A program made the translations under genes and the position numbers. A stretch of DNA of 64,000 nt, from positions 21,475,001-21,539,000 of the forward strand of contig NC_090787.1 in assembly GCF_040054535.1 (NCBI RefSeq), read 5' to 3'. Under the pieces are notes generated by a model. The model ran no database searches. It saw only the letters and a list, made by a program, of their open reading frames with translations, and had not been told where the DNA came from. This stretch comes from Antennarius striatus. Taxonomy: Eukaryota; Chordata; Actinopteri; Lophiiformes; Antennariidae. Positions 23,301-33,905 of this stretch are shown one piece after another. Each line of letters starts with the position of its first letter. Within the stretch, counting starts at the first letter, position 1.

Positions 23301-26300
23301 TTACTGCACATTTTGTTGCTAAGTTCCAACTACCTTAACATCTACCCACCCATTTGGGCCACTGTCTCGTCTACTGCACCACTGTGACTCCCTCTGCCTT
23401 AACATACAGATAAATATTCACCTTTGACATTATTTCACCTATAGGGGACAAGTTAACTGTGTTCTTCTGAATATATCAAGATTTTTAAAACACAATATTG
23501 TCTTTTTTTTTTAGAGAAACAATTCAAAACCATTTGTTTCCACGGAGACCTGAAAACCGCATCACGAGTGATTGGATTAGAGCTATTTGAGTTTGTAAAA
23601 TTCTAAATCATACATTATCCTCTAGTAAATCAAGTGAATAAGTGGAAACAAATTTTTATTTTCTCATTCACCATTCCCTGGGGAAAGGATGTTTCTCTTA
23701 CTTCTCTTTGCAGTCCTTTGACTTCATCTGCCCCCCAGCTTTCTCCCATTTGCCCCTCTCTGCCTCCCCGGCGTCACTCTTGTCCCTCATTCGATCTGAG
23801 TCCACGTCGTCATCCCTGTCACTCTTCTTCAGGAGCTGTAGCAGCGCAGACGATGTAAGACACAAGAGGTTGTACATTTAAACCTGTTTACTGTGAACTC
23901 TGCTGACAGCTTCACCTTTATCTTGATGTCTTTATCCGACAGCTTCTTCTGCTTTTCTGCCTCTTTTCTCTTGCGTCTCTCCTCCTCTCGTCGCTTCCTC
24001 TTCTCCTCCTCCCTCTGCCGTTTCTTCTCCAGCTCTCTTCTCCTCCTCTCCTCTCTCTTCTCCTCCCTTATCCTCTGTAAATTCATATATGGAGTATCAC
24101 ACCAGATTCTTTAAAAGTGTGTTGCTGCGGTCTTATTTTTGATGTGCTTTTTCTAACCTGTTTTTCGATTTTCTTATTTTTGATGTACTCTAACAGAGGC
24201 GTTGTCCGTTTGGCTGAATCCATGAGAGGGAGAGAAGCAGACACAGGGTAGCAGTAGTGTGTTACACAGATCTGAGTACTGATGCTCATTTTGTGACTGA
24301 CAGGACAATAACTCTCGGTACCGATGAGCTCCCTGGTTTTGGCCTCTATTTCTCCCAGCAGCGTCTCCGGGTTGGCCATCGACTTCTCCTCATCACAGGA
24401 GTAATTCTCCAAGAAGCGCTTATATTCTGGGTCTGGAAGAGTTAAATGATCAAGATTATTAACTAAATCAATGTAGAATTGATCATCCAAAAAAAATGAT
24501 AACAATTTTAAGTTCATTTTAAATCAATACACGAGAATATATTGACCTTCTTCAATGCTGCCAGCTTTAGCATCTTTCTTTTTCAGCTTCTTCTTGGATA
24601 TTTTCTGGAAGGGGGCAAACTCCACCACTGCAGGGTATTCCTGGCCTGAGTAAACATTGAGATAGAAACCAACATTTAACACACCAGCAACCAGATAATA
24701 GTGACGTTATCTAAAGCCCCCTCTCTCTTCTCTGTCCATAAAATTCAGCTTTCAGCTACTAAACAAATATCCTCATTTGTTAGCATTTAATCTAACAGAG
24801 CGGATTAAATGCTAACAAATGAGCCTTTGATTAAACAAAATGAAACAATACCTTTGTTATCAATGAAGACATAGCCATCAAATCGGTCCCTGAACAGCAG
24901 GATGTCCTCAGGGTTCCTAAAATTGATGTACGCTCTGGAGAACAGGTGGGGGTACAGACTGTGGACAGAGAAATAGAAAGGGGGAGAAACCAACATTCTA
25001 AGATAAAGCAGTGTGTAAATCATGTATTGATTAGGTAGAATAGCTCGATTACCTTTGATCAGCTTGAAAGAACTCAAAATAGTCGTAGGGGGGGAGGGGG
25101 CTGAGCTGCTCCTCCAGCTGCTCCTTGGATAGGTTGGGTGGAAGTCGTCTGAGCACCACCTGTGAGCAGGAACTCATTTGTGATTCCAGTAAAACAGAAA
25201 TGTTGTTGGTCGTTCAGACAGTTCATAATTGAAAAGATGGTTCGTCTTTTAAGATGTAGTCCAGTTCAGACCAGTATTTTTAATGGTAATGTAGATCGTA
25301 AAGCTTGAAAACATGAAATACATCAGAAAAACGGCTGATTTTTGGAACAATACATCTAGAATGATGCACAAAGTACAGAAAATCCTTTAATTCAAAGGAA
25401 ATATTACATTCCAAAAAACACGGAGTAGTCGTAAACATGAACTCAGTTTGACAGAATGTGTGAGACTGATTTTTAAAGTATTTCACTTCCCTCCACCGCC
25501 ACTGGTTTCCAGTTTGACTTCCTCTTTCTGTTTGAAGTGGAAGTGAGAGGTTTGTGGGCCGCAGGAAAAGTGAGTGTTGTTTACATTTCCGCATTCTAAT
25601 CAGAAATGTCAGCCTATGGCGAGGTAGCTTACGAGTTAATGTCACCACGTGTTTTTTCACTGCAGCAGAGACCTTAGACCTTATATCAGCCACGACAATA
25701 CCCAGTTATACAAAGATAACTGTCTTCCACTTGTGAAACGGAAACGGCAACGAAGAAACTCAACACTCCTGGGTGTGACGGGCTTTCAGAGTTATCGCAA
25801 GTTACTCGTATGAATGACAGTGGTGAAAGCCGAAAGGAAGCCACTGACAGGAAGACGGAAGTCATGAGCACCAAATCCAAGACAAGAGAAGGATTCTGGA
25901 GCGTGCGGACCACGTACGAGACAGGAAAGCTGGCACAGGTCACAGCCGAGATGAGACAACCTGCATGTCCTGGGAATTAGTGAGAGCAGATGGACAGGAT
26001 CAGGCAGGCCTACAACCACCACAGGAGAGACATCTGCACCACCTATGATTTTGTCATTGGAGGGACACTTCCCACACCGAGACATCCACAAACTGACCTG
26101 GTACTCCCCCAATGGAAGAGACAAGAACCAGATCGACCACTCGATGATTAACGGTATGTGGAGGCGATCTCTGCTAGATGTCCCAGTGAGAAGAGGACCT
26201 GACGTGGGAAGTGACCACCACCTTGTCACCGCAGCACTGAAGTTGAAGCTGAGGAGGACCAGAGCCAGTCCAAGGGGACGACAGCGATATGATGTGGAAA

Positions 26301-29231
26301 AACTGTGGGACCACAAAGTGAAGAGTGCCTTCATCCTCCAGCTGAAGAACCGTTTCCAGGTCCTAGCAGAAGCAGAAGACCAGACACAGCCAGACACAGG
26401 AAGCATCAATATCAAGTGGCAGCAGTTCAAGACAGTATACCAGCAGACCTGTGAAGCCTGCCTTGGAACCAAGCAGAGGAAGGGGAAGGAGTGGATCACC
26501 GACAATACCTGGCAAGCCATTGAAAACAGAAGAACCCTCAAGAAGAAAGTCGTTGAGGCCAAATCAGAGCGGTTGAAAGAGAGATACGTGCAACAGTTCA
26601 GGGAGGCGAACAGAGCAGTGAAAAGGAAGACGAGCAGACAAGAGGAAACACATAGACGACCAGGCAAGCAGAGGAGAGCAAAGCAGGGTGTACAAGATCA
26701 CTATGATGGTATGCAGCAGGTACAGAGGAGGAACTGATGCACCCATCATGGACAAACAGGGGCGACTACTCACGACAGAAGCTGAACAAGACGCACGATG
26801 GACAGAACACTTCAGCGAGGTCCTGAACAGACCACCACCATCAAGAGAGGCAAATATACAGGAGAACTCTTTAAAACAGATCCACAGTTAACAGCAGACC
26901 AGCTACGGTCAATCTTTAAGAACATCTGGGAGGTGAAGAAACTACCCCATGACTGGACAGAGGGAGTCATTGTAAAGATCATGAAGAAAGACGCCTTCAA
27001 CAACTGCAACAACTGGCGAGGAATCACCCTAATGTCCGTTCCCAGCAAGATCCTGGCCAAGATCACCATCCAGCATTTCGCCGACATAGTGGACCAACAA
27101 CTGAGAGCAGAGCAGGCAGGGTTCTGGAAAGGAAAGGGAAGCACAGACCAGATCTTCCCATTGCGGAACATCATAGAGCAGTGCACAGAAAGGCAAAGAC
27201 AACTCTACATCAACCTCGTAGACTTTGAGAAGGCTTTTGACAGCGTGCACTGGGAAAGTCTCTGGTGCATCCTCCGAAGCTACGGAATACCACAGCAGAT
27301 AGTCGACGTCATCAAAAGTTTTTACAGCAGCTTCACATGCAGAGTAGGGAACAGTGGTACCACCTATGAAGTGAAGACCGGCGTCACTCAAGGTTGTACA
27401 ATGTCAGCGCTTCTCTTCAACATGACCATCGACTGGGTGATGAGACGTACAACAGAAGACAAGTCACATGGCATCAGGTGGACCCTCTTCTCGGTGCTGG
27501 AAGACCTCTACTTTGCAGATGATCTGGCCCTGGTCTCCCATACCCACCAACACATGCAGGAGAAGACCACACCAAGTGGGCATGAAGATCAACCAGAAGA
27601 AGACAGAAGTGATGCTGCTGAGTGTTTCCAACCCAGCACCAGTTCAAGTGAACGGAGAAGACCTGCTAACAACTGAGGAGTTTACCTACCTGGGCAGCAC
27701 AGTCAGGCATGATGGAGGAGCGGGTAGTGACATCAGGAACCGTCTCAACAAAGCCAGAAACATCTTCCGTATGCTGAACAACGTGTGGAGGTCCTCCCAG
27801 TACAGAACCAAGACCAAGCTGAGGATTTACCAGAGCTGTGTACTGTCCACCCTACTGTACACAGTGTTGGAGGATGTCAGAGAGCGATATCACCAGGCTG
27901 TCAGTCTTCCACACCAAGAACCTCAGGAGAATCCTGCGTATCTTCTGGCCTAACACCATCTCCAACCAACAACTACTAGCCCGCTGCAAGCAAGAGAGCA
28001 TGGAGACCATCATCACGCGGAGGCGATGGAGATGGATTGGACACGTCATGAGGAAAGAGCAGGACAGTATCACCCACACAGCCCTTCATTGGACGCCAGA
28101 GGGGAAGTGCAAAAGAGGAAGGCCTAGAAACACCTGGCGCCGGACTGTGGAGGCGGAGCTCAAGAACATGCAGCAGACGTGGGGTACCATCCGGAAGCTG
28201 GCCCAAAACCGACAGGCGTGGCGATCCTTCGTAGCTGCCCCATGTGCCACACGGCATAATGGGCACGAGTGAGTGAGTTGTGAAAGAATTCAAAAAAATG
28301 TTAGTAAGTGGAAAGTCCTAAAAGTAAATTTAATAGGAAGAATTCTGAAGTATTCTTACAATGGCACCTAAAACATTACTATAGAGGTATATTCAATAAC
28401 TTATTCATTTGGTCAAATAAAGCAAGTAGATTAAAGCAGAAACTTTTGTATTATCCAAGAGCAGAAGTAGGTCAGCTTTGACCTGGGTCAGAAAACAAGT
28501 CCTGAGTATATCAGCGGCGCACTGGCGTCACGCCCAGAGTGTCCCCCGCCTCACACCCTCAGTCAGCTGGGATAGACTCCAGCTCCCCACGACCCGCCAC
28601 AGTGGATGAAGTGGTAGACGATCAATGAATGAATGAATGAATGAATGAATGAATACTGATTATCTTTAGCAAAAGTGTGGGTGGAATTCGGATATTGATG
28701 AAAATCTGAAATTGTTTTTTTTTTTTTTACTTCTTTGAGATCGATTTGCTGCTCTTCCCGGGACCTGGCTGTGACCATAAAACAAGAGGAGGACATCTGT
28801 TAGTAACAGTGAGAACCGTCACCGTCATTACGGAGGTTTCTCTCCTGCGGTCCCTGAACGCACCACCCCATCAGGCATCAACATGGAGCCGGAACATGGG
28901 GGGGGGCACCGTTTACCGACACAGTCCCGTTCACATCCACGAGGAAACACACGGGAGGTGAACGCGCAGCTGACCGCCTGGAGGAACCCGCGACACGGCC
29001 GTGAAGCCGGCCGGTCCTCCCGGCCGCTGTCCGCGGTGCTGATCCGTCCCGCCTCCATGTTGGAGGACCCCCCCATCCCGCTCCGACACCCACCTTGGTG
29101 AAAACTTCCTTCTTGTCGTCTTTGTGCTTCAGGGCACCAGAGGTGCTCTCCTGTCCCCCCGGGGCGTCTCTGGGGGGCAGCTCCACGGTCCTCTCCCTGC
29201 CCACCGGGACCTGGTCTTTGTCGGACCTCAT
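20315..29231 (-). CDS. upf3a: Regulator of nonsense transcripts 3A
   Basis: Ten exons: 29094-29231, 25053-25159, 24852-24958, 24547-24645, 24322-24432, 24158-24213, 23916-24074, 23702-23835, 22970-23258, 20315-20491. Total 1377 bp, 458 aa; all junctions keep frame. Residues about 46-150 form the RNP-type UPF2-binding domain (VVLRRLPP, DYFEFF, SRAYINFRNPEDILLFRDRF, VEFAPFQK). Exons 5-7 carry PEYKRFLENYS and a long Arg/Glu-rich helix (REEKREERRRRELEKKR). The last exon holds the exon-junction-complex binding motif RPAMQLYQPGARNRKR. The protein bridges UPF2 to exon junction complexes and modulates nonsense-mediated decay; it shuttles between nucleus and cytoplasm. ANPETLLGE, TTPLLEYIKN and the N terminus MRS fit UPF3A better than UPF3B, and the neighbour cdc16 supports this. 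The first base of exon 9 (23258) could shift by a few bases. Confidence 0.93.
21471..22915. repeat. 1.4-kb minisatellite in upf3a intron 9, unit about 20 bp
   Basis: About 70 copies of the unit CACCCACAGAACCACACAAA, with a recurring 10-bp sub-unit (accacagaac). One long variant block occurs at 21920 and again at 22331, so there is a higher-order repeat of about 411 bp; a part recurs near 22626. One strand is almost free of G apart from one per 10 bases, and on the upf3a transcript the array is G- and U-rich with a GGG every 20 bases. All frames are open for hundreds of codons because the unit has no stop. It begins 55 bases after the donor of exon 9. Confidence 0.97.
24772..24823. repeat. Perfect 21-bp hairpin in upf3a intron 3
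   Basis: Arms 24772-24792 and 24803-24823 are perfectly complementary with a 10-base loop. On the transcript it starts about 28 bases after the exon 3 donor (24851) in a 206-base intron. Confidence 0.9.
25795..28290 (+). mobile_element. RTE-like LINE with internal deletion, antisense in upf3a intron 1
   Basis: Starts with an endonuclease remnant (VRTTYETGKLAQVTAEM near 25897), then a deletion, then the endonuclease C-terminus (FPHRDIHKLTW, KNQIDHSMING, GSDHHLVTAALKLK). Reverse transcriptase blocks follow: NWRGITLMSVPSKILA, RAEQAGFWKGKGSTDQI, NLVDFEKAFDSVHWESL, GVTQGCTMSALLFN, LYFADDLALVSHT. The 3-prime part has GRPRNTWRRTVEAELK near 28120. Several frameshifts break it. Large open frames on its minus strand are shadows. 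Confidence 0.85.
28530..28655 (+). repeat. L2/SINE tail ending in (GAAT)n
   Basis: Contains cagctgggatagactccagc followed by a run of about eight gaat units, the standard end of fish L2-type LINEs and SINEs. In upf3a intron 1, between the RTE copy and exon 1. Confidence 0.75.
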
Positions 29232-29257
29232 CGCTCCATCTCCTCTCGGCTCGGAGC

Positions 29258-29299
29258 TCTCGCGAGAACACGTGATATCGCGAGAGCAGACTGACGTCA
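29258..29299 (-). promoter_or_regulatory. upf3a promoter motif cluster
   Basis: Within 42 bp, starting 27 bp upstream of the upf3a ATG, lie a perfect TCTCGCGAGA (29258-29267, the element bound by BANP), a perfect E-box CACGTG (29269-29274), a 9/10 copy TATCGCGAGA (29276-29285) and a perfect CRE TGACGTCA (29292-29299). This is typical of TATA-less housekeeping promoters. The sites are seen; the binding factors are inferred from known motifs. Confidence 0.75.
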
Positions 29300-29339
29300 T
29301 AAACGCGGCTTCGCTGTTCTGGCTGCTGTCACAGGAGTG

Positions 29340-30065
29340 AGACGGGGGGGCAAGAGGGGGCAAGAGGGGGCAATTATCGTTATTATAGCTAGAAAATGAA
29401 TGTTAAACGAGAATAAAGACAGAGAGACCTCCACACCTCAGTGTGTCCTCTGACACCGAGGAACAACTGATACGTTTGGACCTGATCAGAACCCGACTCT
29501 GGATAATTGATTTTCTATATTAGACCAGGTAGTGAAACATGTGGTGGATTACAGGAAATATACGTGAGGAGGTATAACTTCATGAATCTAGAGTTATCAA
29601 AATGGTTTCCAGCAGCTGTGAGGATCATTGACACAGGTGACCCCCATTAACACAGGTGACCCCGTCCTTGCTGTGATCATTAACGGGATTATACCAGCTA
29701 CCACAAAGAACAGTCTTCTTCACACCTCCTGACAGCTTTTAGGAACGGACTGATTCTCACTCGGCAGAGGAGAGAAGTATCGATTTTCTTTTTCGTTTCC
29801 AACTCCAGGAAAAATATGTTACACAAAATCAATTAGTTGATTGAATCTCTGGGTTAGGGTTTAATTTTATTAATCATAATAACAATCATTGATGTTCTTA
29901 CACACAATACATGAAAGTGTTAATATGGACCATCGATCACTTGATCAGCCTGTATCACAACAGATCCACAGTCAATCAATCAATCAATCAATATTCTGAT
30001 CAATACAAACAGCACTGATATCAATCTGGAACAACATGATCACAGTGTTTGGGTTAATTCGACCC
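29340..30065. other. Spacer between upf3a and the small CpG-rich gene
   Basis: A short ggggcaagag triplication at 29345-29371, a (CAAT)n run at 29969-29992, and on the minus strand an AATAAA at 29866-29871 that would serve the small gene upstream of it. No other feature seen. Confidence 0.5.
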
Positions 30066-30600
30066 TCAGCACCCGGGCTCCGGGTCCGGGTCCGGGTCCG
30101 GGGTCGGGGTCGGGCTGAGCCCCGCCAGACCGGGAGCCTCGCTGCCGGAGCCCCAGTGGTCCCGGAGGGAGGACTGGCTGACGGACCGCCCGCGGACGCC
30201 TCGACCGGGAACTGCGGTGAGGAAAGCTCCAGAGTGACTTCAACACACGGGGAGAGATCGACTGACGGTCAGAGAAATCCACCCGGACCGGACTCACCGT
30301 GGAGGAACGCCCGTCCGCCGCCGCCGGGCTCCGCGCCCCGCCGCGGGTCCTCCGAGCCGGACACGGAGCTCTGGACGGGGGGCAGGAAGGTGGAGCTGGT
30401 GTCCAGGTCCCGGCACACCGCGTCTCGGCTGTAAATGCCGGCTGACTGAGACGGAGTACAGCCCATCTCTCCTGGAGGGACCCCCACAGAGACGCGTCTG
30501 CCCCCGCGGAGGTCAGGGACGGGATGGGGGGGGGCTCACTCCGCCCTGAAGGGACCTGAACGCACCTCAGCTCCTCCTGGGAGGGATCTGTTTGGATGTG
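30030..30600. promoter_or_regulatory. CpG-rich island between upf3a and cdc16
   Basis: Strikingly GC- and CpG-rich against AT-rich surroundings, including a hexamer repeat (gggtcc, about 30079-30100). It overlaps the small two-exon gene and probably is its promoter and first exon. Confidence 0.65.
30066..30466 (-). CDS. Small unrecognised gene, predicted N-myristoylated/palmitoylated protein, 104 aa
   Basis: Two exons, 30298-30466 and 30066-30211, with a GTGAGT donor and a CAG acceptor, join in frame to 105 codons including the stop. The 86-bp intron is of normal size for fish. The protein begins MGCTPSQSAG, which fits the N-myristoylation consensus (Gly2, Ser6) with Cys3 available for palmitoylation. 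It continues with a Ser/Pro/Gly-rich, probably disordered body (STFLPPVQSS, RGRSVSQSSLRDHW) and an acidic Pro-Asp repeat tail (PTPTPDPDPDPEPGC). The ATG has purine at -3 and G at +4. It lies in CpG-rich DNA and has an AATAAA about 195 bp past the stop. I recognise no family; only the first six residues recall the photoreceptor protein PCARE. Alternatively it is a CpG island with a chance open frame, or only the start of a longer gene. Confidence 0.5.
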
Positions 30601-30839
30601 AAATTTAGATCTGGAGTACTGGGGGGGGGGGGGATTTCATGAAATCTTTACTTATTTGAAACAGTTTTGCAAAATTTGATGGTAGATGAAAATGTAAAAT
30701 GTTTTTAAATTAAAATGAAAAAGAGACCCTGAACCCCCCCAGCTCACCTTCACACGTAAGGCTGATGTTCTTTCTGCAGATCAGCATCAGTATCACAACA
30801 AGTTGTACAGAAAACAGAAAACCTGTGTATCCATCAGAG

Positions 30840-30950
30840 TGAAGGTCTTCAGCTGCTTATCGGATCAGCTGGAGCTCTGAATAGAGCTGGGGTGCACTCC
30901 GGACGAGACGCCAGCTCATCACCAGGCCTAACAGACAAACCACCACTGTG
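30840..30950 (+). repeat. L2/SINE-like fragment
   Basis: Contains gctggggtgcactccggacg and agctcatcaccaggcctaac, a diverged version of the L2/SINE tail motif also seen at 17255-17395. Confidence 0.4.
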
Positions 30951-31626
30951 CTACCTCAAACAGAAAAACTTGGTAGAAAATTTTATTTAAAAAATTCAAG
31001 TAACCGATCACTACACTACGACTTCATGATGCAACAGGTGTGTCATTAAAAGGTAATCCATACATTTAGATGACAGAATCCACACATGATTTGATGACAG
31101 TAATTACAAAATACAGGAATATGAATGGAAACAATAAGGAAAACAGATGAAGTTTTAAAATAATTGCATGATTTATTGTAAGACTTGAAAAGAAAGGTTT
31201 TTACTGACGCTGCTTGTTCGCTCTTTATTCAGGGTGTGAATCCACAGGTGAAGCAACACAGGAGGGTCCTGCCAGGGGCAGAAGGGGCTCGTCTTCAGGA
31301 TGTGAGGTGAGGTGCAGACGTGATTGCTGTGTTCAGACGTGTCAGAGGACCCTGTTGTCAACATACTCAGACATAAAACAGGGTCCAAAGCTGATCCAGG
31401 GACTGGAACCCTACCAATGCTCATGTCTAAGTGCATTAATGATGTACAGCAAGTGCTGTATTCATAATGTATTCACAATGTTCACATTGTCCTTCCAGAA
31501 ATACCTGTATGTAACGCATGAGAGGGAGAATCCACAGGAAACCTTTGGTTGAGGTGGAGCTGCGGTTTGAACGTCGTCCTAGGCTCGGGTGTGTGCACCT
31601 ACAACAACTCCTCCTGGTAGGATCGA

Positions 31627-33858
31627 TCACGTGCTGGTGTCTGACAGGGTGTCTAACATCACATCACTCTCATACATGTCACACTCCAGCGTCAGGGACA
31701 GGCGCAGAGGAGTCTCCAGCATCATCTTGTCCTGATTGGGCAGTGGCGTTTCCAATGATGTGATGCCCGTCTCCTCCAGCCTGGGCGTGGCCACAAGGTC
31801 GCCAGTCTCTGTCGCATTCAGCATCTTCATCAGCGCGGGAGTGTTCACGCTGCCACGCACCTTATCACTGATGTCTGTGCCTTGGTGGAAACAAGGAGGA
31901 GATATCTGTCACCAGAGGAAACCTCTACTAACAAGTCTAGTAGAAGTTCAATGTCAAGTAATCCAATCCAGTCCAATCCAATCTTTACTTGTTGAGCACT
32001 TTACAACAACCACAGTCGAACAAAGTGCTGTACAGACGAATAAATAAAAAACAAACATTATAGATAAAAGACAAAAGGCTCAAATATTGTAAGTAAAATA
32101 AATTAACTATCAAACATTTTAAATTTCAAACCAGCCATCAGAGACAACATCAACTCTTCTGAAACCAGTGTAGTCGCTGCCACCCTACCTATGTAGGCAT
32201 CCGTGTCACCAATGTACATCTCAATACAGTGACCGAGCATCGTCACAGAAAAAGTGTCGTCTCTTTTCAGCCCAAGTGCCTGCAAGGAAAGAAACCAATC
32301 AACATCGAGCATTTCTGACATCTGTTGACAGATATCCACCAACCAATGAGAGTGGATCTACATTTTTTTAGAACACCAGTAGTTGGCGGATGGATACATC
32401 AGCTGAGATCGGATCTCATTCTCGTTTGTGGAGTGGAGACATAGCTTGTGTGTTCTTGTGATGTTTGCAGTTCTTTTCATACTTTATCATTCTTGACATA
32501 ATTTATATATAAATGTAGGGGGTTTGGGGCTTTTTTACACGGCTGGAACAGATTAAATGATTTTATTTTAAATGGAGTAAAGTTGTTTGACGTACAAGCT
32601 CAGTCACAGAACATTTATCTCATATCTCAAGGTACTACTGTACATATATATGAATGAACGAGTGATTAGTACACCAAAAGTTATGGAGAATCTATGTTTC
32701 TAATTTCCTGATGAATAATCAACATTCTAAATGTTAATGCAATGAGGGGTGAATTGAATTTTCAGCCTCTGCAGATGTTTTATGGTCTCAAATGATCCTG
32801 TTGGTTTTGGAGTATGGCTTAATTGAATATCTATCTCTCTATCTACTTAGTGCTCTATCCCCTTAGTGCCCAGCTCAACGTCTCCAAGACAAAGGAGATG
32901 GTGCTGGATTTCCGGCGGGCACCTCCCTCTCCACAGCCAGTGATCATGGAAGGCAGTGAGGTGGGGGTGGTAGGAAACTATCAGTACCTGGGACTGCAGC
33001 TAGACAGCAGACTGGACTGGTCACTCAACTCCAACTGTGTGTACAAGAAGGGGCAGAGCAGGATGTACTTCCTGAGGAGGCTGGCCTCCTTCAACATCTG
33101 TCCTAAGCTCCTTCTCATGTTCTATCAGTCCGTAGTCTCCAGTGTGCTGTCATACGCCATTGTGTGTTGGGGTGGGGGGGCCAGGAAAAGAGATATGGAC
33201 CGTCTGAACAGACTCATCCGCAGAGCGGGCTCAGTGGTCGGGCTGAGCCTGGACTCTGTGGAGACGCTTCTGGGGAGCAGGACCATGTCTAAAGTTAAGG
33301 CTATCATGAACAACACCAGCCCCCCCCCCCACCCCCTACACACCACCTTCTCCCAGCAGAGAAGCACCTTCAGCGGCAGACTGCTGTCACACAGCGCCTC
33401 CACAGAGAGGCTGAGGTCCTCCTTCGTGCCCCGTGCCATCAGGGGGTACAATGACTCTCTCAGGAGGAGCGGGGGGAGGTGGGAGGTCAGCACGGGGTTG
33501 AATGGATTTAATTTAATTTTAATTTAATTTAATGTAATACTGTTTATATATTTATATATGTATTTATTTTTTATACTGTTTTATATTTTAATTCAATTTT
33601 ATACTGTTTAGATTTTATTTTATACTGTTTATATTTTAATACTGTAATATTTTAAATTTTATACTGTTTATATTTTTAGTTATAGTTTAGTATATAAGTC
33701 CTGTTAGTGCTGCATGTGTCTGTCTGTTAGTGTAATGTATGTCTTGTGGTATGTCCTGTGATGTCAGTGTTTCCTTTTCTCCTGGTGTTTATCCAGTATT
33801 ATTTGTTATGTAATGCCTGAGCAGTGGATATATGCAATTTCCTCCGGGATTAATAAAG

Positions 33859-33905
<47 letters not shown>

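Noticed and set aside
21293-23338. 681-codon plus-strand open frame rich in His/Thr/Pro/Gln
   Set aside because: It is the stop-free minisatellite read on the antisense strand and then the complement of upf3a exon 9; it has no independent gene signals.
22970-24432. Assignment of the decay-factor gene to upf3b
   Set aside because: Sequence blocks in exons 5 and 6 and the adjacency to cdc16 fit UPF3A better, though the paralogues are close.
25792-26667. 291-codon minus-strand open frame
   Set aside because: Antisense shadow of the RTE-like LINE endonuclease region; no family resemblance.
30036-30434. 132-codon plus-strand open frame in the CpG-rich island
   Set aside because: Arg/Gly/Pro-rich frame typical of GC-rich DNA; the minus-strand two-exon model has better start, splice and poly(A) signals.
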